DNA of 64,000 bases. Origin: Clostridiaceae bacterium (lineage in GTDB: Bacteria > Bacillota > Clostridia > Lachnospirales > Lachnospiraceae). The position numbers and the translations under genes were made by a program. The stretch covers positions 83,845-147,844 of the forward strand of contig QXXC01000006.1 of NCBI GenBank assembly GCA_009911305.1. The letters are read 5' to 3'. The notes under the pieces were generated by a model. It was not told where the DNA came from and ran no database searches. It saw only the letters and a program-made list of their open reading frames with translations. Of this stretch, positions 8,876 through 18,062 are shown one piece after another. The stretch's first letter is position 1, and each line of letters opens with the position of its first letter.

Positions 8876-9340
8876 CTAATTTATTCTGTCCAGAGCCCCT
8901 GCCCTCCGGAAAAATACCCCCTCCGAAGCCGCAATCCCCCTCAGCCTCCTTTGCATCGCGCGATCCGGATTATATACAGACAGATATAAATCCCCGCCCT
9001 CCAAAACAAGCAGCGCGTCCTCCCCCGGAAACAGCACATTCAATGTCCCTCTCCCGCTGCCCATAATCTCCTTCACCCTGTCACAAACAGCGCCCGGCGA
9101 GGGGTTCTCCATCCGCTCCTCACCCGGCACAGCAACAGGATAATAACACATCAGCTTCAAAATAACCCCCGCAAACCGATCCGCAACCCCATATCTCCCG
9201 CCGCGCCCCAGCAAACATTCCTCCACCTGAAAAAAGCAGCCCCCGGCCTCTGCCGGAACCTGCTCCGGCAAAAAATCAACCAGCCAGCGCTGCTTTTCCA
9301 GAAGTCTGTCTATCCATTCAAGCCTTTCGTCCATTTCCAT
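8876..9340 (-). CDS. Unknown protein coupled to the two-component system
   Basis: About 154 residues. The start at 9340 lies two bases after the response-regulator stop codon, with AAGGTG upstream; ATG at 9334 is an alternative. No signal peptide or membrane segment. The N-terminus (DERLEWIDRLLEKQRWLVDFLPEQVP) looks helical; the C-terminal half has an LLVLEGGDLYLSVYNPD segment. I do not recognise a family. Its tight linkage suggests translation coupled to the response regulator and a role linked to that signalling system or simple co-expression. Confidence 0.75.
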   Translation of the reverse strand: MEMDERLEWIDRLLEKQRWLVDFLPEQVPAEAGGCFFQVEECLLGRGGRYGVADRFAGVILKLMCYYPVAVPGEERMENPSPGAVCDRVKEIMGSGRGTLNVLFPGEDALLVLEGGDLYLSVYNPDRAMQRRLRGIAASEGVFFRRAGALDRIN

Positions 9341-9341
9341 C

Positions 9342-10031
9342 CTACACCTTAAAGCGGTACCCGACCCCCCATATCGTCTCAATATACTGCGGCTTTGCCG
9401 TATTAAACTCAATCTTCTCCCGAATCTTCTTGATATGCACCGTCACAGTCGCGATATCCCCCAGGGACTCCATGTCCCAGATCTTGCTGAACAGCTCCTC
9501 TTTTGTAAACACATGATTCGGGTTCTGGGCCAGGAAGGTGAGCAGGTCAAACTCCTTGGTCGTAAAATTCTTCTCCTCGCCGTTGATATATACGCGCCTG
9601 GCTGTCTTGTCGATCTTCAGGCCCCGGATCTCAATGATCTCATTCTCCGGCATCCCGCTGCCGATCAGGCGTTCATAGCGGGCCATATGGGCCTTCACCC
9701 TCGCCACCATCTCACTGGGGCTGAAGGGCTTTGTCATATAATCGTCCGCGCCCAGCCCCAGGCCCCGGATCTTGTCAATGTCGTCTTTCTTCGCAGAAAC
9801 CATGATAATCGGTGTGTTTTTCACCTCACGGACCTTCCTGCATATCTCAAAGCCGTCCACACCCGGAAGCATCAGATCCAGTATCAGCAGGTCAAAGTCC
9901 TCCTCCAGGCCCCTCTTAAGGCCCGCGTCTCCCTGATTCTCAATCTCCACCTCAAAGCCGGAAAGCTCCAGATAATCCTTCTCCAGCTCCGCGATGCTCT
10001 CTTCATCTTCAATAATCAGTATTCTGCTCAT
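9342..10031 (-). CDS. OmpR/PhoB-family response regulator
   Basis: 229 residues. Receiver domain 1-120 with acidic pocket E9/D10, phosphoacceptor D52 (LLILDLMLPG) and K101 (DDYMTKPFSP). The winged-helix DNA-binding domain occupies 130-229 (FTTKEFDLLTFLAQNPNHVFTKEELF...VTVHIKKIREKI...IWGVGYRF). It overlaps the histidine kinase gene by four bases (ATGA), so the pair is translationally coupled. Target genes are not apparent; the small downstream gene is a candidate member of the same circuit. Confidence 0.95.
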   Translation of the reverse strand: MSRILIIEDEESIAELEKDYLELSGFEVEIENQGDAGLKRGLEEDFDLLILDLMLPGVDGFEICRKVREVKNTPIIMVSAKKDDIDKIRGLGLGADDYMTKPFSPSEMVARVKAHMARYERLIGSGMPENEIIEIRGLKIDKTARRVYINGEEKNFTTKEFDLLTFLAQNPNHVFTKEELFSKIWDMESLGDIATVTVHIKKIREKIEFNTAKPQYIETIWGVGYRFKV

Positions 10032-11515
10032 TCCTGAATAACCTCCTGGTATTTTCTAAGCACAAAATGAATCTCCGTGCCGATCCCTTCCTTGCTGGTA
10101 GCCCAGATCCTTCCGCCGTGATCCTCAATAATCTTCTTCACAATCGAAAGTCCGATCCCGCTGCCCCCCTTGGATGAATTCCTGGACGAATCCGTGCGGT
10201 AAAAGCGGTCGAAAATATAGGGAAGATCCTTGGCCGCGATCCCTTTGCCGTTGTCCTCTATCACAATCTGGATGAAATCGCCGTCATCCTTGATCCTGAT
10301 ATTTAATATGCCCTTCTTCTTGTCAAGATATTTCAAAGAATTCCCAATGATATTGTTGATCACACGCTTCATCTGCTCCGCATCGGCGATCACCACCACA
10401 TCCTCATCCACATAGTTGAAATACCCCAGCTCCACGCCCCTGGTTTCCATGTCAAGCCCGACTTCCTCCACACAGTCCCCGAAATACTCCGATACATTGA
10501 TTCTCGAAAAATTGTACGGGATCTTATTCGTGTCAATCTTGGAATAAAAGGTCAGCTCATCGATCAGGCGATCCATATCGTTGGCTTTATTATAAATCGT
10601 TTTGATATACTTTTCCAGCTTTTCCGGGGAGGAGGCCACGCCGTCCTGGATGCCTTCCACATAGCCCTTGATCGCTGTGATCGGCGTCTTCAGATCATGG
10701 GAAATATTGCTCAGGAGCTCCTTGCTCTCCTTATCATACTGTATCTTCTCCTCCTGGGACTCCTTCAGGCGCAGGCGCATCTCCTCAAAATCCTGGCAGA
10801 GCATGCCGATCTCGTCGTCGCTCTCCACCTCCAGCGTAAAATCCAGATCGCCGTCCCGCACCTTCTTCGTGGCCTCCTGCAGGCGCCCCAGCGGGGAAAG
10901 CATGGCCCGGTACACCCACATGATCAGGATTCCGGCTGTAAAGCAGATGATCATGATCCCCACAAACAGCATCTCGCCCATCATCGCCCGGATCTCCGGC
11001 ACATAATTCCCCACATTCGCCACAATGAACAGGCTTCCCTCTGCTCCGTCCGGAAACGAAAAATCCATCTGCTTTAACAGATGCTGCTGCTCCCCGTCCA
11101 TATAAAACCCGCCGTACGAATTCCCCTGATACTCCCCAAAGGGCGGCAGACGGTCGCAGACCACCTTCCCGTCCTCCGAGCCTGAAAATATAATCTCCGA
11201 ACCCTTTCTGACAATCAGATAGGAATACTTCTTCAAAAGCTCCGCGTTCAGCGAATCCAGGTACACGGAGTCCTCAAACAGCCCCGGGCTGTCGTCCAGA
11301 GCCTTCTGAATCGTCTTCTGAACGCCCTGGGTCAGACGGTTAAATACCTGCGTGGAATTTCCCGACAGCAGATCGATCTGCTCGCTGAGACCGTAATTCT
11401 TCTGAAATAAACGCCCCTGATAATTCACAAGCCCAATCGCCGCAATATAAATGAGGGCAATCGGAACCACTGTAATCGTAACAAACGCAATCGCCAGACG
11501 TGTCCTTATCTTCAT
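10028..11515 (-). CDS. Membrane sensor histidine kinase
   Basis: 495 residues. Membrane helix 1 at about 7-30, an extracytoplasmic sensor region of about 150 residues, membrane helix 2 at about 181-204, a HAMP domain (205-258), HisKA with phosphoacceptor H273 in LSNISHDLKTPITAIKGY, and an ATP-binding domain with N, G1 (DNGKGIA) and G2 (GGSGIGLSIV) boxes. It partners the response regulator with which it overlaps. The signal is unknown. The start at 11515 is the only one giving a complete first membrane helix. Confidence 0.94.
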   Translation of the reverse strand: MKIRTRLAIAFVTITVVPIALIYIAAIGLVNYQGRLFQKNYGLSEQIDLLSGNSTQVFNRLTQGVQKTIQKALDDSPGLFEDSVYLDSLNAELLKKYSYLIVRKGSEIIFSGSEDGKVVCDRLPPFGEYQGNSYGGFYMDGEQQHLLKQMDFSFPDGAEGSLFIVANVGNYVPEIRAMMGEMLFVGIMIICFTAGILIMWVYRAMLSPLGRLQEATKKVRDGDLDFTLEVESDDEIGMLCQDFEEMRLRLKESQEEKIQYDKESKELLSNISHDLKTPITAIKGYVEGIQDGVASSPEKLEKYIKTIYNKANDMDRLIDELTFYSKIDTNKIPYNFSRINVSEYFGDCVEEVGLDMETRGVELGYFNYVDEDVVVIADAEQMKRVINNIIGNSLKYLDKKKGILNIRIKDDGDFIQIVIEDNGKGIAAKDLPYIFDRFYRTDSSRNSSKGGSGIGLSIVKKIIEDHGGRIWATSKEGIGTEIHFVLRKYQEVIQE

Positions 11516-11766
11516 ATCCCACTCCCAATACAGAGCCCTGCGGTTCGCACCCCTGCCGGTCTATGCCCAGTCACCGTTTCACAATGCGCACAAACCGTAC
11601 ATGCGGTACGCCGCTGCTGGTTCCCGCCCCGCCCGCTCTATAAAAATAAGAGAAAACCCGCCCCGAAACCGGATCCTGTGGCTTTCTCATCTCTTTTATA
11701 TATTGTGTTAAGTATATCATATTTTAAAGCCCGCGTCTCTAAAAGTATTATAAATTTTGTCTGCGC
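11516..11766. other. Intergenic region upstream of the histidine kinase
   Basis: About 250 bases without a convincing gene. The half next to metK is AT-rich and contains TATACT-like -10 words on the minus strand (near 11715) that could serve the two-component operon, but no good -35 is paired with them. The half next to the kinase is GC-rich with no clear structure. Confidence 0.4.
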
Positions 11767-11804
11767 AAAAAAGCCTGAAAAGCCTTTCCAGGGCCTTTCA
11801 GGCT
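11767..11804 (-). terminator. Intrinsic terminator of metK
   Basis: On the minus strand, AGCCTGAAAGGCC pairs with GGCTTTTCAGGCT, followed directly by TTTTTT. It lies about 65 bases after the metK stop codon. Confidence 0.85.
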
Positions 11805-11869
11805 GATATGACAGATTGGAGCCGTAATGGACGCATCGCGATATACGGGGCATCCAATGACGCCTTATC

Positions 11870-13057
11870 CTACAGATATGCCTTTAAAGTCTCCGCCTTA
11901 TCCAGCTTCTCCCAGGGGAGATCCAGATCGTTTCTGCCAAAATGGCCGTAAGCTGCGGTCTGCTTATAAAGCGGACGGCGCAGATCCAGCATTTTAATAA
12001 TTCCAGCCGGCCGGAGATCAAAGTTTTCGCGGATGATCTCCACCAGCTTCGTCTCGCTTAATTTACCGGTTCCAAAGGTATCTACCATCACAGAGGTGGG
12101 CTGTGCCACGCCAATCGCATAGGAGAGCTGAATCTCGCACTTGTCCGCCAGCCCTGCCGCTACGATATTCTTAGCCACATAGCGCGCCGCATAGGCCGCG
12201 GAGCGATCCACCTTTGTGCAGTCCTTTCCGGAAAATGCGCCGCCGCCGTGACGGGCGTATCCGCCGTATGTATCTACAATAATCTTACGTCCCGTCAGGC
12301 CGCTGTCCCCGTGCGGGCCTCCGATCACAAAGCGGCCTGTGGGGTTAATGAAAAACTTTGTATTGGCGTCAACCATATCCGCCGGCAGAACCGGATCGAA
12401 TACATAGCGCTTAATATCCTTATGAATCTGCTCCTGGCTCACATCCTCGTCGTGCTGGGTGGATAAAACCACCGCATCCAGGCGGACCGGCCGGCCGTTC
12501 TCATCATACTCCACTGTCACCTGAGTCTTTCCGTCCGGACGAAGGTAAGAAAGCGTGCCGTCCTTGCGGACCTCTGTCAGGCGCAGCGCCAGCTTGTGAG
12601 CCATCGAAATCGGATACGGCATATACTCCTCTGTCTCATTCGTCGCATAACCGAACATCATGCCCTGATCTCCGGCCCCGATTGCAGCCAGCTCTTCATC
12701 AGACATCTTGTTTTCCTTTGCCTCCAGCGCCTTATCAACGCCCATGGCAATATCCGTTGACTGCTCATCCAGAGCCACGATCACACCGCATGTATCGCAG
12801 TTAAAGCCATACTCGCCCTTGTCATATCCAATCCCGCGTACCGTCTCCCGCACCAGCTTCTGGATATCCACATTCGCCTTGCTCGTAATCTCGCCCATCA
12901 CCAGCACCAGGCCCGTCGTCGTCGCCGTCTCGCAGGCCACGCGGCTCATCGGATCCTGGGCCACCATCGCGTCCAGAATCGCATCCGAAATCTGATCGCA
13001 CATCTTATCCGGATGTCCCTCTGTCACTGACTCCGAAGTAAAAAGTAATTTCTCCAT
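11870..13057 (-). CDS. metK: S-adenosylmethionine synthetase
   Basis: A 395-residue cytoplasmic enzyme making S-adenosylmethionine from methionine and ATP. Recognised by [25 protein letters not shown] at the N-terminus, [12 protein letters not shown] (ATP loop), [21 protein letters not shown], and the [22 protein letters not shown] catalytic block. The start at 13057 (MEKLLF) follows GAGGAGGACGAG; the in-frame start 18 bases upstream has no ribosome site. Its leader is a SAM-I riboswitch, so the enzyme is shut off by its own product. Confidence 0.97.
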   Translation of the reverse strand: MEKLLFTSESVTEGHPDKMCDQISDAILDAMVAQDPMSRVACETATTTGLVLVMGEITSKANVDIQKLVRETVRGIGYDKGEYGFNCDTCGVIVALDEQSTDIAMGVDKALEAKENKMSDEELAAIGAGDQGMMFGYATNETEEYMPYPISMAHKLALRLTEVRKDGTLSYLRPDGKTQVTVEYDENGRPVRLDAVVLSTQHDEDVSQEQIHKDIKRYVFDPVLPADMVDANTKFFINPTGRFVIGGPHGDSGLTGRKIIVDTYGGYARHGGGAFSGKDCTKVDRSAAYAARYVAKNIVAAGLADKCEIQLSYAIGVAQPTSVMVDTFGTGKLSETKLVEIIRENFDLRPAGIIKMLDLRRPLYKQTAAYGHFGRNDLDLPWEKLDKAETLKAYL

Positions 13058-13093
13058 CTCGTCCTCCTCAACCATACAGAAAGGTAAAAAGAA

Positions 13094-13302
13094 AAGTCCG
13101 TAGCAATACGGACTTGATGATTCGCTATCAAATCCTCTTATTGCTCGATTTACGGTCCGGACGGCTCTCCTGCCGTTCTGACTGTTCCTCGCTCAGGCTG
13201 GCACCTTCCGCTCCTCACCGCCGGGACATCCTTCTGTCCCCCGGCTTAAACGGGGTTGCCGTGACTTCACAGATCCTTTGCATCTCCATCACTCTGAATA
13301 AG
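13094..13302 (-). promoter_or_regulatory. SAM-I (S-box) riboswitch with terminator, metK leader
   Basis: Minus-strand leader just upstream of metK. P1 pairs AATAAG (seen on the plus strand at 13297-13302) with CTTATT (13137-13142). The core reads CAGAGTGATGGAGAT, then GTGAAGTCACGGCAACC, then GGAAGGTGCCAGCCTG, matching conserved S-box blocks. It ends in a strong terminator: AAGTCCGTA-TTGC-TACGGACTT followed by TTCTTTTT (13115-13094 and below). S-box RNAs switch transcription off when SAM is abundant. Covariance scoring was not possible, but motif order, gene and position all agree. Confidence 0.88.
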
Positions 13303-13369
13303 GGATAATACGCACTTTTCAATTTTAAAATATGTTGCTCTTTTAAGATAGCATATCGCGGCAGAGATG

Positions 13370-13965
13370 TCAAGGCGTGGCGGAAAAATTTCTTTGGGGT
13401 GAAAACGCCACCCTCTCCATATGAATCCGCTCCAGCCCCGTAAAATATTCAAAAAGCTGCTCCAGGAAATATTTCGCATAATGCGGCAGATACCGATCCT
13501 TCATGCGTATCAGAGACAATCTCTGCGTCAACGGCCCGTCTTTATAATACAGCGGAAAAATATTGATATCCGGCGGAATCTCGTCCTTTTGACTGGCCAG
13601 GCTCATCTGGGAAACGAAGCAGGCGGCCAGGCGCTGAAAGCAGATTGTGGTTCCAATCTGGGTGTAGGTGCTTGTAATATAGGCCCTGGGTACGACATTG
13701 GCCGCGTCAAAGCACTGGCCGATCTGGCGGCCCATGTGGTTGTCAAAGATACAGAAGGGCAGGATCGAGAAATCCTCGACATACGCGCCCTGTATGGCCC
13801 TTTCCTTAAGCGCCTCCGCTTGTTCCCCATAACAGGCATAAAGCAGTGAATCAGCGACGCAGAGATAAACCTGGTCGTCCATAAGCTGCTGCGTAATCAG
13901 CCTGGGCTCGGCGGGGCAGACATACACAGAGCTTGGTATCCCCGAAAATCTTTCGATCGGCATGG
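13370..13965 (-). pseudogene. LysR-type regulator fragment, N-terminus deleted
   Basis: About 198 codons matching the C-terminal ligand-binding domain of LysR regulators (QLMDDQVYLCVADSLL, then VVPRAYITSTYTQIG, ending in a YAKYFLEQLFEYF helix). The DNA-binding helix-turn-helix and linker, about 100 residues, are missing. The reading frame continues past 13965 only as the antisense of a phosphoglycerate dehydrogenase fragment. No ribosome site fits. A deletion fused two unrelated genes head to head. Confidence 0.7.
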
Positions 13966-14291
13966 TTCTGGCCACATTCGGCCTGATGAAAGAAACAGCG
14001 TTCCTCATCAACACAGCCCGCGGCTCTGTGATAGACGAACCGGCCCTGATCCGGGCTCTGCAGGCAAATCAAATCGCCGGAGCCGGCTTAGACGTGCTGG
14101 AAAAAGAGCCGTTTGACACGGAGCACCCTCTTCTGCATATGGAAAATGTGCTCGTCGCCCCCCACATCGGCGGCGCAACGCAGGAAGCCTCTACCCGTTC
14201 CTCCGTCGCCTGTGCGAAAGCCATTGACGATTTCTTTTCCGGACGGACTCCGGAATTCGTGGTTCCTGAGCTGAGGGATCTGCTTTCATAA
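13966..14291 (+). pseudogene. D-3-phosphoglycerate dehydrogenase fragment, C-terminus only
   Basis: About 105 codons of a D-2-hydroxyacid dehydrogenase: FGLMKETAFLINTARGSVID, LQANQIAGAGLDVLEKEP, and the catalytic-His block NVLVAPHIGGAT. About 200 N-terminal residues, including the first half of the NAD-binding fold, are absent, so it cannot be active. The fragment begins at the same point where the opposing LysR fragment ends. Confidence 0.75.
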
Positions 14292-14480
14292 ATATCCGTT
14301 ATTACAAGTTTTCTAAAACGGCTTGCAGACGGAACGTTTTTCCGACACGCTTAATGCTGACGGAAACCGAAGATATGGAAATTACTGGAAACCTACCCGT
14401 AAAATGGATATTGCTATACCCAAAATTTGAGTACACATCAAACATATACCTGCTATAATGAAGCAGAGGTGTACAAATTG

Positions 14481-14825
14481 ATGGAAAGTAATATTCGATT
14501 ACTCCGCACAGAACGAAAGTTAAAGCAAAGCCAGTTAGGGGATCTGATTGGAATATCCCAGCAGGCCGTCAGCCGGCTGGAGAAGGACAGCACAGCCATG
14601 ACAGCCGATACCCTGGTTCGCCTTGCCGCTTATTTTGGAGTCACCTGTGATTATCTCCTGGGCGTGTCCGAAAAACGCAGAGGCGATGGTAATCCTTTAC
14701 AGTACATGAAGGATCCTGACAAATTCTATGAGCTTTATCACGTTTACAGCAAGCTGAGCGAGCGTGATCAGAAGCTTTTGTTTCATATGGGAAAAATAAT
14801 GGAACACACAACAGAAGTCCAGTAA
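14481..14825 (+). CDS. XRE-family transcriptional regulator
   Basis: A 114-residue protein. The start at 14481 (MESNIRLLR) has AGAGGTG nine bases upstream. Residues 1-65 are a Cro/CI-type helix-turn-helix (LRTERKLKQSQLGDLIGISQQAVSRLEKDST, then LAAYFGVTCDYLLGVSE); the rest is a helical tail. An extended -10 (TGCTATAAT, 14451-14459) precedes it and a strong terminator follows, so it is a single-gene unit. The target is unknown. Confidence 0.88.
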   Translation: MESNIRLLRTERKLKQSQLGDLIGISQQAVSRLEKDSTAMTADTLVRLAAYFGVTCDYLLGVSEKRRGDGNPLQYMKDPDKFYELYHVYSKLSERDQKLLFHMGKIMEHTTEVQ

Positions 14826-14830
14826 AAAAA

Positions 14831-14873
14831 AGCGCATTATTTCCGCACAGGGAGATAATGCGCTTTTCTTTTT
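14831..14873 (+). terminator. Intrinsic terminator of the XRE gene
   Basis: Perfect 10-bp stem AGCGCATTAT / ATAATGCGCT (14831-14840, 14855-14864), then TTTCTTTTT. Confidence 0.9.
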
Positions 14874-14948
14874 CCTCCTGTTAAATATTTGTAAACTGTG
14901 GTATACTATGAAAACAAATTGATTGTCTATATCAACCAAGGAGGAACC

Positions 14949-16973
14949 ATGGAGTTACAGTTTAAAAGGATAGAGATTGGCAACATCAGTGAGCTTATGC
15001 CGTTTTATGCGCTCCGCCATAACAATACGTGCGACAGCGTATTCCTGGAAAGCTTTATATGGAAGGAATACTACCACGTCCGCTACGCCGTCTGGGAAAA
15101 CCGGGCGCTTTTGTGGCTGATGGAAAATAACGGCAAGTGCTTTTCTGCGATGCCGCTCTGCCGCGAAGAGGATCTGCCGGACGCGTTTCACGCCATTGAA
15201 CGGTATTTTAACGAGGAATTAGGCTTTCCTCTGGTAATTAACCTGGCGGATGAGTACGCGGTAAAATACTTGAATCTGCCAAAGGACAAGTATCTGGTAG
15301 AGGAGCAGGTGGATTCCAAGGATTATCTTTACACCGGCGAGGCGATGCGCACACTGGCCGGGAAGAAGCTGCACAAAAAGAAAAACCGGGTGAATGCATT
15401 CAAACGGGAGTACGAAGGGCGTTATGAGTACCGCCGCCTGTGCTGCTCGGACAGCCAGGATGTGTGGGAATTTCTTGATAAATGGCGGGAGCAGAAGGGC
15501 GAGGATGTGGAAGAGCACTTAGACTATGAGGTGCGGGGCATTCACGATATTCTGAAAAACTGCTCGGATCTGTACATCCGCATGGGCGGAGTCTATATTG
15601 ACGGGAAAATGGAAGCATTTTCGATCGGAAGCTTTAATCCCATTGAAAATATGGCTGTGATTCATATTGAAAAGGCCAACCCGGAGATCAACGGCCTGTA
15701 TCAGTTTATTAACCAGACCTTCCTGCTTGAGGAGTTTCCGGATGTGGACTGGGTCAACCGCGAGGACGATATGGGCATTGAGGGACTGCGCCAGGCAAAG
15801 ATGTCCTATATGCCCGCTGATTATGCGAGGAAATATCTCGTCGAGCAGCTTTTGGACGGCAGTAAGGGCTATCACTGGGCGCAGCAGATTGGCAATACGC
15901 AGTCCGGAAGTTATACAGGCTATCTCGCAGACGATGAAAAAAACGAGACCATCCCGCTGTGGCGGGGCTGCTTTGAGGAAGACTCGGAGCGCTTTATTGC
16001 GTATTATTATAAGGAAAAGACAAAGGACAACCGGATTCTGGTAAAAAAGGACAATGGCTTTATCCTGTCCATGGTCCACTATAATCCATACCGGATCCGA
16101 ATGAAGGACAGACAGTGGGAGCTTGACTATCTGGCCGGCGTGGCGACGGATGAGGCCCACCGCAGGGAAGGCCATTTCCGCGATCTGTTTGTGAGGATGC
16201 TCACGGATCAGCAAAAGGCCGGAAAGCCCCTCGCGTACCTGGTCCCGGTAAATCCCGCGGTATATGAGCCCTTTGGTTTTGTCTTCATCGGAAACGTGCC
16301 TGAATTTCATTTAAATGAAGAGGCGCAGCGCCACATTACGCGCTCAGCCTGCCAGGATACATCAGAGGACTGCGGGCGGGCGGCCGCCTATATGGAGAAA
16401 TGGCTGTCGGCGCGCTACGAAATGTATACACAGCGCGACTGCGCCTATGTCAGCCGTCTGATAAAGGAACTGGAATCCGAGGGCGGGACGCTGTCCTTTT
16501 TAGAGGATGAAAACGGGCTGGCCGGCCTTGAGGCCGTGTGGGGACTTGAGAAACAGGAACAACGTTTTCTTTACGCAGAAGATCCGTATACGGTCAAAAC
16601 CGGGGAAAAAGCATGGAATATGGGACGGCTGACGAATATTGAGGCATTCCTGGGTTCCTTTCACTTAAAGGAGGCAGAACGCGTTTCCTTTATAGTGGAT
16701 GCCGTGGATCAGCTTCTGGAGGAAAATAACGGGACGTTTTTATGGACGCTCGACGAAACAGGAGCAGATGTGAAAAAATTAACGGGTACAGAGGAGCTGC
16801 CAGATGCGGCGCTGCACGCACAGCGTTTTTCAGCCCGGGCAGGCGAGCTGGTGAGCTGGCTCACCGGATACAGGGATGCGGCGCAGATCTGGCCGGAGCG
16901 CTCTCAGGAGCTTACAGAAGCCATGGCGGCCGTGGATATCGTAAACGGCGTATTTCTGGATGAGATCGTATAA
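14949..16973 (+). CDS. DUF2156-GNAT fusion protein
   Basis: A 674-residue cytoplasmic protein. The start at 14949 (MELQFKR) follows AAGGAGG. Residues 1-300 match DUF2156, the fold of the phosphatidylglycerol lysyltransferase (MprF) catalytic domain (KKLHKKKNRVNAFKREY, then IGSFNPIENMAVIHIEKANP, then WVNREDDMGIEGLRQAKMSY). Residues about 315-460 form a GNAT acetyltransferase (YLAGVATDEAHRREGHFRDLF, then PFGFVFIG), and the remaining 200 look like the SCP2-like tail of Eis-type acetyltransferases. Unlike MprF it has no membrane segments. Substrates unknown. An extended -10 TGGTATACT (about 14899-14907) precedes it. Confidence 0.85.
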   Translation: MELQFKRIEIGNISELMPFYALRHNNTCDSVFLESFIWKEYYHVRYAVWENRALLWLMENNGKCFSAMPLCREEDLPDAFHAIERYFNEELGFPLVINLADEYAVKYLNLPKDKYLVEEQVDSKDYLYTGEAMRTLAGKKLHKKKNRVNAFKREYEGRYEYRRLCCSDSQDVWEFLDKWREQKGEDVEEHLDYEVRGIHDILKNCSDLYIRMGGVYIDGKMEAFSIGSFNPIENMAVIHIEKANPEINGLYQFINQTFLLEEFPDVDWVNREDDMGIEGLRQAKMSYMPADYARKYLVEQLLDGSKGYHWAQQIGNTQSGSYTGYLADDEKNETIPLWRGCFEEDSERFIAYYYKEKTKDNRILVKKDNGFILSMVHYNPYRIRMKDRQWELDYLAGVATDEAHRREGHFRDLFVRMLTDQQKAGKPLAYLVPVNPAVYEPFGFVFIGNVPEFHLNEEAQRHITRSACQDTSEDCGRAAAYMEKWLSARYEMYTQRDCAYVSRLIKELESEGGTLSFLEDENGLAGLEAVWGLEKQEQRFLYAEDPYTVKTGEKAWNMGRLTNIEAFLGSFHLKEAERVSFIVDAVDQLLEENNGTFLWTLDETGADVKKLTGTEELPDAALHAQRFSARAGELVSWLTGYRDAAQIWPERSQELTEAMAAVDIVNGVFLDEIV

Positions 16974-17009
16974 CCATTGTAAAACACAAACGGGAAGGAG
17001 TGTATTCAA

Positions 17010-17732
17010 ATGGATGAGATTGCTAAATTAAAGGCATGGGTGGAGGAGAGCAGCTATATCGTGTTTTTTGGCGGGGCAGGCGTATCGACAGAGAGCAGCA
17101 TCCCGGATTTCAGAAGTACGGACGGACTGTATAACCAGAAGTATGATTACCCGCCGGAAACGATTTTAAGCCACAGCTTTTACTTAAGCCGGACAGAGGA
17201 ATTTTACCGCTTTTACCGGGACAAGATGCTGTTCCCGGATGCAAAGCCGAACCGCGCCCATCTCGCGCTTGCCAAGCTTGAGCAGGAGGGGAAGCTGAAG
17301 GCTGTGATCACCCAGAACATAGACGGGCTTCATCAGGCGGCGGGAAGCAGGGAAGTTCTGGAGCTGCACGGCTCTGTGCTGCGCAATTATTGTATGAACT
17401 GTGGGAAGTCCTTTGAGCTGGATGACATCATCCATTCTGAGGGAATCCCGAAATGCGGCTGCGGCGGCATCATCAAGCCGGATGTTGTCTTATATGAAGA
17501 GGGCCTGGACGACAGCGTGATCCGGCGATCTGTTGAACATATCAGAAAGGCCGATATGCTGATCATCGGCGGAACCTCGCTGACCGTTTACCCGGCGGCC
17601 GGGCTTATTGATTATTACCGGGGACATAAGCTGGTCCTGATCAACCGCTCCGTCACGCCAAGGGATTCCGACGCGGATCTGGTAATCTGCGACAGCGTCG
17701 GCAAGGCGCTGGGCGAGGCGGCAAACCTGTGA
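17010..17732 (+). CDS. cobB: NAD-dependent protein deacylase (sirtuin)
   Basis: A 240-residue sirtuin removing acyl groups from lysines at the cost of NAD. Motifs: GAGVSTESSIPDFRS (22-36), TQNIDGLHQAAGS (101-113), catalytic H120 (LELHGS), four zinc cysteines C128, C131, C149 and C151, and GTSLTVYPAA. It lies 36 bases after the DUF2156-GNAT gene, which carries an acyltransferase domain, so an acylation/deacylation pairing is conceivable but unproven. Confidence 0.94.
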   Translation: MDEIAKLKAWVEESSYIVFFGGAGVSTESSIPDFRSTDGLYNQKYDYPPETILSHSFYLSRTEEFYRFYRDKMLFPDAKPNRAHLALAKLEQEGKLKAVITQNIDGLHQAAGSREVLELHGSVLRNYCMNCGKSFELDDIIHSEGIPKCGCGGIIKPDVVLYEEGLDDSVIRRSVEHIRKADMLIIGGTSLTVYPAAGLIDYYRGHKLVLINRSVTPRDSDADLVICDSVGKALGEAANL

Positions 17733-17787
17733 CAGAACCTGCAAACAGAGGGATACAGGTATTCTTCCAAAAAACAGGGGGTAACGG

Positions 17788-17985
17788 ATGAACGGAGTGA
17801 TATTCGAGGTTGGAGATATTGTCAGGCTTAAAAAGCCCCATCCGTGCGGGAGCCATGAGTGGGAGCTTTTGCGGGTCGGGGCCGATTTCCGCCTGAAATG
17901 CGTCGGGTGCGGCCATCAGGTCATGATGGCCAGGCCCATTGTGGAAAAGAATACAAGAGGGATCAGAAAAGCGGCCGCCAAGTGA
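17788..17985 (+). CDS. DUF951 small protein
   Basis: A 65-residue protein of the DUF951 family: FEVGDIVRLKKPHPCGSHEW at the start, then GADFRLKCVGCGHQVMMARP. Two Cys (CVGC) plus the conserved PHPCG motif suggest a small metal-binding or RNA-binding fold. Function not established. It is 55 bases after the sirtuin gene; its last codons overlap the terminator hairpin. Confidence 0.9.
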   Translation: MNGVIFEVGDIVRLKKPHPCGSHEWELLRVGADFRLKCVGCGHQVMMARPIVEKNTRGIRKAAAK

Positions 17986-17998
17986 CGGCCGCCTTTTC
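17971..17998 (+). terminator. Terminator overlapping the end of the DUF951 gene
   Basis: GCGGCC (17971-17976) pairs with GGCCGC (17987-17992), followed by CTTTTCT. The stop codon lies in the loop. Confidence 0.65.
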
Positions 17999-18062
17999 TG
18001 CCCGCCCCGGCGGCAAAACTTCCTTATCCGGGCCTGTGCACAAAAAAACATGCGCTGCTGCT

